DNA from: Takakia lepidozioides
Taxonomy: Eukaryota; Streptophyta; Takakiopsida; Takakiales; Takakiaceae
Assembly: GCA_030704615.1 (NCBI GenBank)
Contig: CM060733.1
Span: 6,696,001 to 6,760,000 of the forward strand
Length of the DNA stretch: 64,000 nt
Reading direction: 5' to 3'
In this document: positions 11,742 through 22,734 of the stretch, piece by piece
How the letters are laid out: the number at the start of each line of letters is the position of its first letter
Numbering within the stretch: position 1 is the first letter of the stretch
The notes under the pieces: generated by a model
Told to the model about the DNA's origin: nothing
Databases searched by the model: none
Seen by the model: the letters and a program-made list of their open reading frames with translations, nothing else
Made by a program: the position numbers and the translations under genes

Positions 11742-12776
11742 CTTAAAAAGGGGACCTAAAGTCAAACACAGGATGCACGGAGCCAATTTGTGATTCTAAG
11801 GAGATTAATGCTCCTCCTCTCCATCTCCTGTCCAAACACCGTATCCATTTCTACGTGCGCTTTGACTAGGCATGTGTCACTGTTTGCAAACGGAAATTCT
11901 GGGTTCAATAGCATAACCTGTGTATGAACCCCACAACCACCCCTCTGGAAAGGTTTTGTACCCTGGATGGTCTATGCAAGGGTATGTTATACGAAACATC
12001 AACGGAAAAGCCAATATGAGTACATTAGGTCTTGTACCTCCCCCCATATCAGAGTGCATGGACAAGATTGACGAAAAGCTTAGTTCGGGAACAAAGATGG
12101 TGCTACTCAAACCGCCACAATTATCTTCTTTTGAACTTCTTCACAGCTTTCAATGGAAAGCCAAGTATACTGGGCCATAACTTGTTGGGCACTAGGCTGA
12201 ACTTAACCTAAAATCGGGCTGCAGATCTAAGTGGCGAGATAAACCAGCTTCGAAGGGTTTTAAGTGAGCAAGCTGAAGCCGGACATGGATGTCCTTTATG
12301 AGCTTTCTTTCAACGAAATGGACCTTCCCATACTGGGCACTAGACTAAATTTCCACCTTGCCAATCTCTTTACTACCTAGCTTGGAATGGAATCCATGTA
12401 TAGAATCTGTGACTGTCCCTGCACATCTCATCACCAGTTTCAGAGGCATAAGGCAAGGTAAGAAACTATGACCCACACAACCTTATTTATCCTGTGGGTA
12501 AAGAGCTTTCCTGAGACAATCCGGGCCAAACTTCATCTAGAGATCTGTGGCAACATTGGAAAGGGCTTTTCTGATGCTAGTAGTTCTTCGGATGTTATGG
12601 TTTGGTTTCTGTCATTGCTTTTTTATACGTGTGTTCCTATGCCTCCCTAACCCCCTTCCTTCCCCTCACTTATTTGCCTTCTCAAATTTGTATGTTGGAA
12701 AGGGAAAAATATAAAACATTAACAAGAAAGCAAGTAGCAGAAGACAAAAATGGTATATGACACCCAGGCAACATAC

Positions 12777-13098
12777 CAAGTATCATGCCGGTGTAAAGAG
12801 ACCTCCATTTCACAAGATAGTGCAACTGCCCACTTTCCATAAAATCTTTTCCCATAGGATCCTTCCGCCACCCTACAAGTGCCTCGATCTTCTTGAGTGG
12901 AGGAATAAATTCAGAGCCTGTTATGACCATCTTCCTGGTGGGCTGGCAAGTACCAGCTTGCCAGGGTTCTTTGATGCAGGCAGAGAGGACACAACCAGTC
13001 TCCCTCAGGAATTGTTTGAAGGCGGATTTGCAGGCAGAACAAGTGAAAGGCTGCCTTGCACTTCTTGCCGTCACACAACAGCATCAACTCTGCTGCCC
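12777..13098 (-). pseudogene. PHD finger (second half) and chromodomain 1 of the CHD-type relic
   Basis: From the acceptor at 13099 the frame reads AELMLLCDGKKCKAAFHLFC, then LQTIPEGDWLCPLC, the C-terminal zinc ligands of a PHD finger. The N-terminal ligands (CSVCNVC) lie near 13830. Further on, in another frame, come FIPPLKKIEALVGWRKD and LHYLVKWRSL, a CHD chromodomain. The expected end of that domain (RHDTW) is again one base out of frame just before the donor at 12776. At least two frameshifts therefore separate these pieces. Confidence 0.7.
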
Positions 13099-15389
13099 CT
13101 GCAAACTGTGAAAACTGAGCGTCAGGTATGCTTCCTTCTAAAATCTCCATCAAGAACCAATGGTTAGATCAATTTCGAACAACATGCAAACAAGGGCCAA
13201 CTGTGATCTCACTAAACAAAGTTCTTTTTTGGGGGCTTAATGAATCATTACCTACAGGAACAGTTTTGGGTCCTCTTAGGAATATTAATGAGTATGACAC
13301 AAACAGCTCTAACAGCCAAAGCTAAGCAAAATGGTGAAGGTACTATCGCATATTCTAAATAGGACAGGCACAGATCATGTATGTCTGCTGGTCGGCGCTG
13401 GGCTTGGTACAGCAATTACCAGCTGCCATGTACAGTCTGAATTGAATTTCATATTACTGATATGGCTGACAGGCCAGATGAAATTGTCTTCTACAAACCA
13501 TATGCCATACATCATCCACTATCATAAACCTCAATCGCAGTTTCAGCTAACAGCATGTACCCAGGTTTGCATGTGTGGCTAGCCACAAGTAATGGGTTGG
13601 GCAAGCGAGTGTTGGCTTGGGGTCATACAAGTGTGCCACAACTACTAAGCCAAAACTACACAGAGCATTCCATGTGCTGCAAACTTGAAAACTTCACGAC
13701 CATGTAATAAGTCACATAACACCAATTATCCAAGACATGCACTGTGCAGATAGAGATATGACAATGGAAGAAAGGTATAGTCATCCTCGGTCTCTTGCAT
13801 TGATTGAGGGCACATACATTGCAGACTGAGCAAACTTCCTCCATCTCAGACAAAGGATCCACTACCAGGGAACCCCGTTTTTGCTTTGTTGGCTTTGCGC
13901 CTTTTCCTTTCACTCCATTCCTCTTCTTCAATGGCCCCTGCAAACAGCTAACAGTTATACCATCGCTCATCTCCTCTTCCAAATGTGGGTCCCCCTCAAT
14001 ACTAATAAAAGTGGCCTCCACACTGCTCTCTTTGCAGTAGTCATCACCACTCTCTTTCCTGGGAGCCTTTCAGCATCCTCAGAATAGTCTGTTCACTTCT
14101 CCCTAGGCCCTGGCGAATACAAGTCTGCACTCCCTCTCTTTGCAATCACTCGAATAGTTTTTATCTCTGGCTCTGGTTTTTGTTTCTCTCTCATGTTTTC
14201 TTCCATTTTGTCCCATAAGCTCTATGAGCTTTCCGCGGACGTTATAAAGCACCATTCCATTCTGCATGGCTTTCTGCCCCACTGTGCGTGTGAGGACTGC
14301 AGAATAGCCACCACGTAAGGGCCGAGTCTTGGTCTTGTTCACATGTGAAGCAACCTGATCGGACGGCCCCTTCTCCATTGCATGATGTTTCTTAATCTGT
14401 TTTGCTTGACCTCTACAAACCTCATTTTGTTTTTCCATATCCTTTCCTTTGGAGTTGGATGGCTCTTTTGTGTCTTGAATTCGAGCATTGTTTAGCCTTG
14501 AAAGAACTTTACCTGTCTTGCTTTGCTCTGAACCCTGAACTCCCTCATCCTGTATAGCTTCATCATCATGACATTTGGAACCGTCTGCCAAAGCGCATAT
14601 TGCGCATCAGACACATGCACTGATAGGCAGGAAAACGAAAGAAAGAGCGCATGGTGGCCACATTCCAAACCTTTGTAAGGTGTTTCAACTCCCAAATGAA
14701 GCACATACAGACAAAGAACTAGAAAAGCAGGAGAGAAAGAACAGATAAATGAAAAGTCCAACAAAATGGTTATGGAAGGGAGGATTATAGCATCCACCAG
14801 TTTGAGCAGTCTGGTTGGAAAACAACTGACGTGCGCATGCCCAATCCACCGCCTTTGTCAGCAGTTCGGTCACACTACTGTACAAATGCACACTGGACCC
14901 TGTTTCATGTTTCACTTCCATCAGGTCGCTTTGCAAATGGAGATCCAATTTACATACACAAAAACCACAAAAACCAAATAGGGGGAAAACACCGAGGTTG
15001 GAGACGGAGATGAAATTATGAACCTTAGAGTTCCACCACGAGGTAGTCACATTGGGCCGAAGTTGGCAAGCTAGGTCCCCGGTGGCTTTCACCAGCAACG
15101 GTAAACTACCAGCTTTCACAGCAGACTCCACACTGGCGCGCCATGCCTCCCACCACTCTGGCCTACTGGAACATACTCCTACGGGAGGCAGCCTGTCCTC
15201 TACACAGGGAAATTACACAAGGAGACTGAGTAGGGGCCTTCCGAGCCTTTCTTTAGGCATCGTGACTGATACATGAGTTTACCAGTCGTGCTGGAACCAA
15301 GCATAATAGAGCTACTACGTTAAGAAAAACCATTGCGCTGGCAGGCAATGACAATTTCGCGAGAATGCAAACTAAATCTATCAATGTAC

Positions 15390-15711
15390 CTATGTCCCGA
15401 AGAATCGTGGCGACGCTTGCGAGCTCGTTGAAGGCATCTCCAATCTCAGGCGCTTTTACTCCTCCTTTCGCCCTTCGAAGTTTGTACTGCTCTTCTTTGA
15501 GCTTCACTTCCTCTCTCTCTCCATCGTCGTAAAGCACCTCACAAGTTTCAGTAGTCTCATCGATAGACACAACTTTTCCGGGATACCATTTCCTATCGTT
15601 TGGCCAGAAGACTGAGATAGCAGCCCCCACCTTTATCTTCTTCGCTTGAATCTCTCGCTTGCACTTTGGCCTTTGGCCGGATGCGATGAATTGTTTTCTC
15701 TCTCTTACCAT
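15390..15711 (-). pseudogene. Tudor-like domain exon of the CHD-type relic
   Basis: The exon starts at the first in-frame ATG (15711-15709). It reads VGAAISVFWPNDRKWYPGKV, then SIDETTETCEVLYDDGEREE and VKLKEEQYKLRR, a good Tudor/PWWP-like barrel of the kind that binds methylated histones. It ends in a clean donor (G|GTACAT at 15389). Joined to the exon at 15199-15024 the frame stays open (RLPPVGVCSSRPEWWEAWRA onward), so this part of the gene is undamaged. Confidence 0.75.
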
Positions 15712-16029
15712 CTCTCCCCGAACAGTCAGAAATCCTGCGTCGATACTCTTCACATTGTTGTATACCAGCACGAATCGAGGATATTTGTATTCAAGAAGAA
15801 ACTAGCCATACAACAGGTCGCTCCAGAGGCAAATGTGCAATGTTCCAAGGTGCGATGATTCACTGGCATGGCGCTCCCATTACAATCAGAGGCAGCGGCC
15901 CTTCAATTGTGCTGTCAAACCCAACTACAAAATGGGTGCATTGTTCTGGAATTGGGTATCTCGGGAATTTGCCACACCCACCTCCTAAAACGAGAAGATA
16001 CTCCTCAGTCACAATTGAGGCTGAGAAGA

Positions 16030-16185
16030 CTACAAACAAACTCTGCTTGCACAAACAATGCGCTGTGGGTGCCACCGCCAGTGGGCGATCGCTCCCCCCC
16101 TTCCCGAGGCCGTCACAAGAGCAAACCGGCTGCAGCCGGTGTAGCTGCTAGCAAGGCTAGAGAGAGGGACTGCAGAGAGTGCCAT
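16030..16185 (-). other. Possible first exon with transit-peptide-like N-terminus (copy 1)
   Basis: From an ATG at 16185 the minus strand reads MALSAVPLSSLASSYTGC and continues basic and Ser-rich, like a plastid transit peptide. The duplicate at 20164 reads MALSAVPLSSLAGSYTGC. Both run into stops or shifts within about 60 codons and no downstream exon was identified. This may be a relic first exon or chance. Confidence 0.3.
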
Positions 16186-17059
16186 GGAAGCAGCTGCTGT
16201 ACAGCAACGTGTGCTGCCATGATGCCATATCTCGCAAATGATGTTCCCTCTCTCTACCTTTTCTCTAGTGCTCTCGAGCTTGAGAGCGATGGCGATGTTT
16301 GTCAGACTGCGGCTACGGCCACACGCTTATCCGACGGCTCCATTCCTTTCAAAGCTCCCCATCACGTCCAACTAAGCCGTAAGGATGTCTCCAGTCTCCA
16401 TGATCCGCTCCAGCTTCCAAGTGATGCATACTTAAGCTATTCGTTAACCAGTTCAAACTAGTTTCCAAGCAAGTACTTCTAATCACAACTTGCACGGAAT
16501 ACTGGGGGCGTCCAGATGAGAACTGAAGCAGAGCCCATGCAGCTTTTCTGGTGGTGGAATGTCCTCTGAAGTTCAGTAGAATGAAATAACACTGCTTCAG
16601 TCTCCACTTCCATCATCTGAGGAAAAGAAAAGGCAGGCAACATTGTAACAGTGCATGATGCACCCCAAGGTGCAATAGCGAAAAAAACAGCTGGAACTCT
16701 CAGCTTCTTTTTATTAAAATAATGTACAGAGAAGCTTGCCTGACTTGTGTACTGCAAGCCATCCAAAAAGACAGTTGTAGAAAGAAGTATACAGCTACAA
16801 CTACATTTCATTAATCAGATGTGAAAGTAACTCGGCTTGCCACGAGGCTGCGGCAAGCGTAGCTAATGAGTACATCTCTCTACCCCACAAGAACTAATGG
16901 GAGCGTTATAAGCCATTGAAATATACTCCAGTTCATCAGGCTGTTTTGAATCATAGGAACAGTTTTCCATTGGGGCCGTTGAACAGTAGAGATACTTGTG
17001 TGGTAAAGCATTTACAAATGGGGCATAATCTACCAAACTCTTGAGGTAGCGGAGATTGT

Positions 17060-17665
17060 TCAAGCACCCCTAGCCAATGTGGCTGCTAGCCCAGTGTAAG
17101 TCTGTGGTGTAAGTTCCATCAAGCGCTTTTTAGCTTCATGGGGCAGATCCAAGCCATCAATCACTTGTTGCATTATTTCCATTGTAACCTTGTGATCCCG
17201 TGTTAAGTCCTTGAGCTTCTCATATGGCTCTTCCACGCCGTACCGTCGCATCACCTGCCACATTTCATCAAGTTAGGTCAAGTTCATTGACGACTCTTTT
17301 CAACACAAATATTCTTTGTAACCATGAGGGGAAAAGCAGAACCCAAGGAATTGGATGAAGCCTGGAAGTGGAACTAGATGAGAAATAGGGGGACAGGGAG
17401 GGAGTACCCAAAGGTGATTTAAGACGCGAAAGATAATCGATCTTGTACAAGGACAAGCTCGAGTGGGTGATAATGCATTAGCAAAAGACGGGGTGTCATG
17501 CTGACAAAATCACAGGAAGAACCACAAGGTTCTTATACATATCAATCATCATAACAGCAAACAACAAAGTTTCTTATAGGAGGGGAAGTTACGGAACTGT
17601 TTGAATGGGCTCTGCAAGAACCTCCCACGTGCCAGCAAGTCTTCCTGAATACAAGCCTCGTCTAC
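17060..17665 (-). pseudogene. Adenylosuccinate lyase 3'-end duplicate (last two exons)
   Basis: The last exon (17060-17254; VMRRYGVEEPYEKLKDLTRD to the stop) and the penultimate exon (17598-17665) are near-identical to the intact gene at 35619-35813 and 36157-36225. The penultimate exon is 68 instead of 69 nt. One C is missing (CCAGCAAG against CCAGCCAAG), which shifts the frame. No earlier lyase exons are present because the duplication stops in the next intron, so no enzyme can be made from it. Confidence 0.9.
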
Positions 17666-17749
17666 CTGCAAGAACACTCCAGGTAGCACATGATCTAAGC
17701 AGTGAGCATTAGGAGAATTGATCTCCACAGTTAGGGATAGTTAGCTTAC

Positions 17750-18960
17750 CTCATGTGAGGACCTTGAATTTCGACTAGGAAGCATGGCGTGCTGCCAGTC
17801 CTATACTCTGTGACCCAATCATCAAACATAAAATAAGAATAGTAGCTCCGGCTGTGGAAGTATTTGTCTGATTTTGTCGACCCTAGCTCATTTTCATACT
17901 CAAATATAACATAAGGCAATCGTTTTTCCAAGTCCAACAAAGCTCCTCTCACATGTCATCTGTCTTCCTACGTGAGTTAAAAAAAAGCAGTTAAACTCAG
18001 AAGTTAACAAGCAAGTGATCGGTGCTTGTGGCTAATAATGTAAGCCAACATGGGAAGGGAAAGTTCTCTTACTGCATGAAATAAAAAAGAAAGCAGAGAC
18101 TATCAGCAAAAAGCTATGCTTATCTGTGTGGTAGATTAGACAAAATCCGACAAATACTTCCAGGGCCAGAGCTACTATTCTTACTGGCAGTCCTCAAACG
18201 CGAGCCATCCATGCCCAAGCGTTGCTCTTTTGCCCATACCGTGTAGGAGAGAGAAGACTGTGCATAATTGTGGGCCCGCTGCACCCTGTACTCAGCCCCA
18301 TATCTCAGACTCTGGATTACGGATCCCTGCACAGCAATAAGACAAGATGTATGAGACGCAACGCTGCAGGTATTTTATGACATGTCACACACCAAATATA
18401 CAAGGAATTCAAATAAAACGTTCAGATTCAATGATCCGGTGCGGGTTCAAGAAACGGCACATCAACGTTGGAAGCAAAAGAAATTACAGCCAAGCTATAC
18501 AATTAACACTTCAACTCATGCACCATGTTCCTCGTAGCCAGGCTCAGAATGCCCTAGGCAACCCATCAACATTCACCAGACTCTCTCATGTCTTCTAATT
18601 AGTGACGTAGTAGCTCGTATTAGCTGAACAAATCCCAGTATCAAGTTATGGATGCAAAAAATCCAACATCCAATGTGACTGCATGTCCGACAAGGACTAC
18701 CGCTAAGCATATGTAATTTGATCCTTATCATACCTGAATGATAAGCATGAGGTAAAAAAACATACCAGGAGCAGGAGCTTGTAAGAATGCACGCTTCAAG
18801 GCTGCAACAACCATAGTATCCGGAAGATATGGGTACAAGTAATCCTCTGGGTTCTTGCTCTCATTCTGAATGAGAAGAAGATCCACATATATATTGCCCT
18901 TTTCATCTTCTGTAAGTCCAGGCAGACTTCCGAGTCTCGCATGTCAGGCATTCTGAGCCA
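17750..18960 (-). pseudogene. Truncated multi-exon gene of unrecognised family
   Basis: Three exon-like blocks lie on the minus strand. They are about 18950-18766 (RLGSLPGLTEDEKGNIYVDL onward, donor GTATGT), 18326-18185 (GSVIQSLRYGAEYRVQRAHN, donor GTAAGA) and about 17952-17750 (LPYVIFEYENELGSTKSDKY, then VTEYRTGSTPCFLVEIQGPH, donor GTAAGC). I do not recognise the family. A stop separates the only nearby ATG (MAQNA-stop) from the first block, and the frame does not join cleanly from block 2 to block 3. The last donor lies seven bases before the duplication breakpoint at 17742, so the 3' part of this gene has been replaced by the lyase duplicate. Confidence 0.5.
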
Positions 18961-18969
18961 TGTTGTCTG

Positions 18970-19872
18970 CAAACAAACTACAGACTAAACCCTAAACCGG
19001 AGCCAAATTGTTGGCTTCATCCTGATCTTTCACGACTAGACACTAGCAAGAAGACACTCACAAGAAACACGCCAAAACTAGACCTGCAACAAAAAGAGAA
19101 ACTGGCAAGTAATAGACCTGCACTGCTGGTTGGCAAAGACTGGCTTGCTCACATAAACTCTCACGATCTATCACAACATTAAGCAAACAAGAAAATACGC
19201 CGTTTCGTCATCTGTTGCTTGGATCTGTCATCTTCTTAACATCCTCGCACTCATTCTCCATCATACACAGTACTTGCAAAAGACTTCAAGGCTGCACAGC
19301 GACTTGAATAAGTTGAACTAAGTAAAACTAAAGCACAAAGCAGGAAATGCGATTCACCAAACACTACAAGTGATCTTTCATGACCAGACAGTTACAAGAA
19401 GAAACTCTCAATGCCTTTCACTTCATGCAACAGACATCCGCAGGAAGCCGATCTTTCACAAACAACTATCTACCTTCACCTTCACCTACCACCTACCCAA
19501 ATGCAACTGATCATCAGACAAGATAATCCAGCTGACACAGACATAGGCATCGCGCACAAACAATAAGAAACGAGCACAGACAAACAGACAACAAAAGCAA
19601 ACACGCACCTGCTGCACTCAAACCGCAGGCGCGAGAGCGAATGCTCTGGCCGCAGAACTCCGCACGCGAGCACACACAGCGCGAACCGAAACAGACGAGA
19701 TCTGGAACCGCAGGACAACAAAGCTCTGAAACCCGAGAGAGAGAGAGGGCGAGGCCTGTGGAAGGCCGCCCACTATAGACTACCAACGAGCTCTGTACGC
19801 TGAAGGCCTGGCGCCTCTCATCCGTTGGGATTCGGGATTATTAGTTGGATCATTGTCTCTCCTCTTTCACTC
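18970..19872. other. No recognised gene; possible upstream region of the truncated gene
   Basis: Minus-strand frames at 19482-19786 are Cys/Ser-rich with no domain. The stretch lies directly upstream of the truncated minus-strand gene and could be its 5' untranslated region or promoter. Nothing firmer can be said. Confidence 0.3.
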
Positions 19873-20199
19873 AATGTTCCAAGGTGCGATGATTCACGCG
19901 CTCCCATTACAAACAGAGGCAGCGGCCCTTCAATTGTGCTGTCAAACCCAACGAGAAGATACACCTCAGTCACTTGAGAGCTCGCAATTGAGCTGAAGAA
20001 GAGAAGACTACAAACAAACTCTGCTTGCACAAACAATGCGCTGTGGGTGCCACCGCCAGTGGGCGGTCGCTCCCCATCTTCCCGAACACCATCACAAGAG
20101 CAAACGGGCTGCAGCCGGTGTAGCTGCCAGCAAGGCTAGAGAGGGGGACTGCAGAGAGGGCCATGGAAGCAGCTGCTGTACAGCAACGTATGCTGCCAT
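19873..20199. repeat. Segmental duplication, copy 2 (left piece)
   Basis: It matches 15838-16213 apart from small changes and a deletion of roughly 85 bp near 19950. It ends with GCTGCCAT, the target-site duplication of the insertion that follows. The block continues at 21817-21928 and again at 34906. Confidence 0.85.
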
Positions 20200-21816
20200 C
20201 AACGTCTCGGAAATAATTTCAGTTGAACCAGCCAGTAGCCGCTCATTCCCAGCAAAGTGGGTTGGGCAGTCGGTTGCTGCCCCTTAGTGATAACTAAACC
20301 CGGTCAATTTCTGAGATAAATTTTTTACAATCGGTAATATTCCTAATGATTTATTTTGTGTTCAGCTATACATCCGGCCCTTATAAATATCAACGGATTG
20401 ACAACACAAGTTCCAAATGCACAACAATAAATAAAATAAATAAATAATAAATAATCACAACCAGTTTTAACCCTTAAGTTCCCAAGCGACCTGAATCGGG
20501 TCACTTTGAATTTGCAGTTCCACCAAATTTTTGCAGATCTAATCTGATGGGCCCCACTCCTGAAGCTTTAATGATAAGGGATTTGTCTAGAGTATGATGC
20601 AAAAAACAAAATTGAAAAAAAAAAAAAGCTACGACCTACACAAAATATCTTAGATCTCTCATTTACGTTTTGGGCCTGAAAAGGGCTTGTTGACCGCTGA
20701 CGCTGCAGATAAACAAGCCCAAAACAGATTGCACTCCAAAGGCCATTTTTGGCAGAAAATTAGCAATTTTAGAAAAAGCACTTCACCTTGTGGTGTGTGA
20801 GCATTACATACACACATCCACCATTGGCTGTTAAAAAATTTGTAGAAAAAAAATTACTTCATTTGGAGGCACATTTTCTATTGTCAATTTTGAGATTTCA
20901 ACCCCCATGTAATTGCATGCATAGCAAACATAGGTGAAAAAATCAGTTGGACCTGCAATTTAGTGGGGTCATGGCCACTCCGCTATAGATTTGGAAATGG
21001 TGGGTCTTGGGGCAAGCAAAATTGGATACAGCTAGGTTTCGATTTGGTCAAACCAATTTCTTTCTCATTTTTTCTTTGGGACCTGATATTTGAGGTCTGG
21101 GCCACCGTTATAATGTCACAATATCCACGGTGGACTTGGCTCAATTTTTGATGCATAAATGAGCTCGGCCCACTCCTATAAGGCTGGAATCTCTGGATGA
21201 TTTTTGGTAGGATTCTAGGGGTAATTTACTGCAGCTGGGTACCCAAAATTGGTGAAAAATCCAAAACGGGCTTGGGAACTTAAGGGTTAAGCAATGCAAA
21301 CAAGTGAAGAACATTGTATCCTTATAGAAGTTGGACCTGTCAATGCCTTCAAACCACATGGGGGCCAAGAATTGAACCCGCGTGGACAGGTGAGCTGTGA
21401 TAGCAGGCAGCGAGTGCAAGCAGGCATGGGGCTAGGGCTGCGTCCAGACTTAGTAGGATTTGCCCGCGGGCCCCGCCCTCTTGAGTTCAATATATTTTCA
21501 CCTAAACGACTTCCTTGGATGTAACCCGGCCTGGCACATTGGATTTACGCCATGTGGCGGACTTCAACGGCCATTTCCATTTTTTGTAATATAAGAAGGG
21601 CCGGAATCCGTCCAGGCCTTGTCAACTAAGGCAGATTCCCTGTCTGTAATGAAATGGAAAGGCAAATATCCTTCCTAAAAGTAGGGCACCCGGTTGATTT
21701 CCGCTTCGGCCATTTTTTTCCCTCGGATCCATTTCCTGAGGTTTCATATTTCATTCGGAAATTCTGGAAATCAGTCGGCTAGCATGTAACTGGCTGCCGG
21801 TTCTCCCCGTTGCTTG
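20200..21816. mobile_element. 1.6-kb insertion with 8-bp target duplication (hAT-like, non-autonomous)
   Basis: The duplicated host block is interrupted here. GCTGCCAT occurs at 20192-20199 and again at 21817-21824, where the uninterrupted copy 1 has a single GCTGCCAT followed by GATGCCATATCTCGC. An 8-bp duplication is typical of hAT transposition. The ends begin CAACG and finish CGTTGCTTG, so terminal inverted repeats are weak at best. No transposase was seen. The insertion itself contains the piggyBac-like MITE at 20471-21286. Confidence 0.6.
20467..21290. mobile_element. piggyBac-like MITE (TTAA target, 17-bp terminal inverted repeats)
   Basis: The 816-bp unit 20471-21286 starts CCCTTAAGTTCCCAAGC and ends with the exact reverse complement, GCTTGGGAACTTAAGGG. 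It is flanked on both sides by TTAA (20467-20470 and 21287-21290). A CCC..GGG terminus within TTAA is the hallmark of piggyBac transposition. There is no coding content, so it would depend on a transposase elsewhere. Confidence 0.8.
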
Positions 21817-21929
21817 GCTGCCATGATCTCATTCTCATCTCGCAAATGATGTTCCCTCTCTCTACCTTTTCTCTAGTGTTCTCGAGATTGAGAGCGATGG
21901 CGATGTTTGTCAGGCTGCGGCTACGGCCA

Positions 21930-22392
21930 GCCTCAGAATTTTGTGTGGCCTCTTAATGAGGCCTGTCAGATGATGGGGCCCGCCGTCTCATTAATATAGG
22001 AGCAAACTACCTTCATGTAGCAGCGAGGACTTAGATTTTTTTTGGCATATGAAATTTACAATTACCTCCATGCAGGTAGTTTTAGGATTTTCTACATGAA
22101 GGTAGTTGCAAAACCAAGCTGAAACTACCTGCATGAGAGTAGTTACATACCCACCTGCATGGAGGTAGTTGTAGTCAGTGCCTACCACCGGAACCACATT
22201 CAGGGAATGCAACCCGAGACCTATCGCCACATCGCCATCAACCTACCACCAGACCACAACCTCTGCCGTACCAGCAAACCTATAGTTTTTTTCATATATA
22301 AGAGAAACGTGGAATAGGGATCCCCTATCAGGTCTCTGTCCCCTTTGCACCGTGCCGCCTCATTACGACAAGGCCACACAAAATTCTGAGGC
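21930..22392. mobile_element. Foldback/MITE-like element with 21-bp terminal inverted repeats
   Basis: GCCTCAGAATTTTGTGTGG (21-bp repeat in full at 21930-21950) recurs as its exact reverse complement at 22372-22392, enclosing about 420 bp. It sits directly at the point where the duplicated host block (ending GCTACGGCC) is interrupted. Inside are several internal hairpins (22005-22175). Confidence 0.65.
22005..22175. repeat. Cluster of short palindromes built on ACTACCTNCATGNAGGTAGT
   Basis: Variants such as ACTACCTTCATGTAG, TTACCTCCATGCAGGTAGTT, CTACATGAAGGTAGTTG, AACTACCTGCATGAGAGTAG and CACCTGCATGGAGGTAGTTG alternate on both strands. The stretch could fold into several stem-loops. Confidence 0.75.
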
Positions 22393-22734
22393 CGTAGGCC
22401 ACAAGTACTACGCACATGAGGGGGTGGCCAAGGCTGATCAGCCAACAAATCAGCCTTGACCGAGCGGATGTTGGGGGCGGATATGGGCCCACGAGTCATC
22501 TGCTGGGTGAACCGCTGGGTGAACTCGGGCAAGAATTTAGGGGAGCCATCTTGGTCGTCTCTCTCCTCACGATACACACGTGCCAGTACTCCTAGTAGCG
22601 AAAATACCACACGAGGGTAGCATAAATTTGGTTCATTGCAAAAAATAAATGGGGAGGCTGTTCATTGGCAAGGTCATTTTGATATGGATGCTTATATCTG
22701 TGAGCTTAGGGACATTTGGGATTTTGTATGATAG

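Larger units (their letters stand above)
10420..15711 (-). pseudogene. CHD-type chromatin remodeller relic (Tudor-like, PHD, 2 chromodomains, partial SNF2)
   Basis: Minus-strand exons carry, in order, a Tudor-like domain (15711-15390), an adjoining exon (15199-15024), a charged region (about 14590-14110), a split PHD finger (about 14030-13790 and 13098 onward), chromodomain 1 (to 12777), chromodomain 2 (11741-11635) and SNF2 motifs (about 11130-11003 and 10505-10425). This order matches CHD3/Mi-2/PICKLE-type ATPases, with an N-terminal Tudor-like addition. It is broken: PHD and chromodomain 1 are in different frames, a further shift lies inside chromodomain 1, the Walker A exon lacks the usual GILAD lead-in (reads GATDEMGLGKT), and everything after the first SNF2 motifs, including the helicase C lobe, is missing. 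Exon joins between 15024 and 14100 could not be resolved. Confidence 0.75.
15838..17742. repeat. Partial segmental duplication, copy 1 (3' end of the adenylosuccinate lyase locus)
   Basis: 15838-16319 matches 19873-20199 plus 21825-21928, and 16320-17742 matches 34906-36300, all in the same orientation. The right breakpoint is after CACAGTTAGGGATAG (17742/36300) and the left is near CAATGTTCCAAGG (15838/19873). Copy 1 is compact while copy 2 is split by two insertions (1.6 kb and 13 kb). The insertions therefore postdate the duplication or hit only copy 2. Confidence 0.85.

Noticed and set aside
14492-15131. Alternative minus-strand frames around 14500-15130
   Set aside because: They read through introns of the CHD-type relic; the in-frame splice join 15390/15199 explains the coding part better.
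19482-19786. Cys-rich minus-strand frames that look like secreted peptides
   Set aside because: Composition comes from a CGCACA/GAGCACAC-rich stretch; two frames are equally open and no signal or mature domain is consistent.
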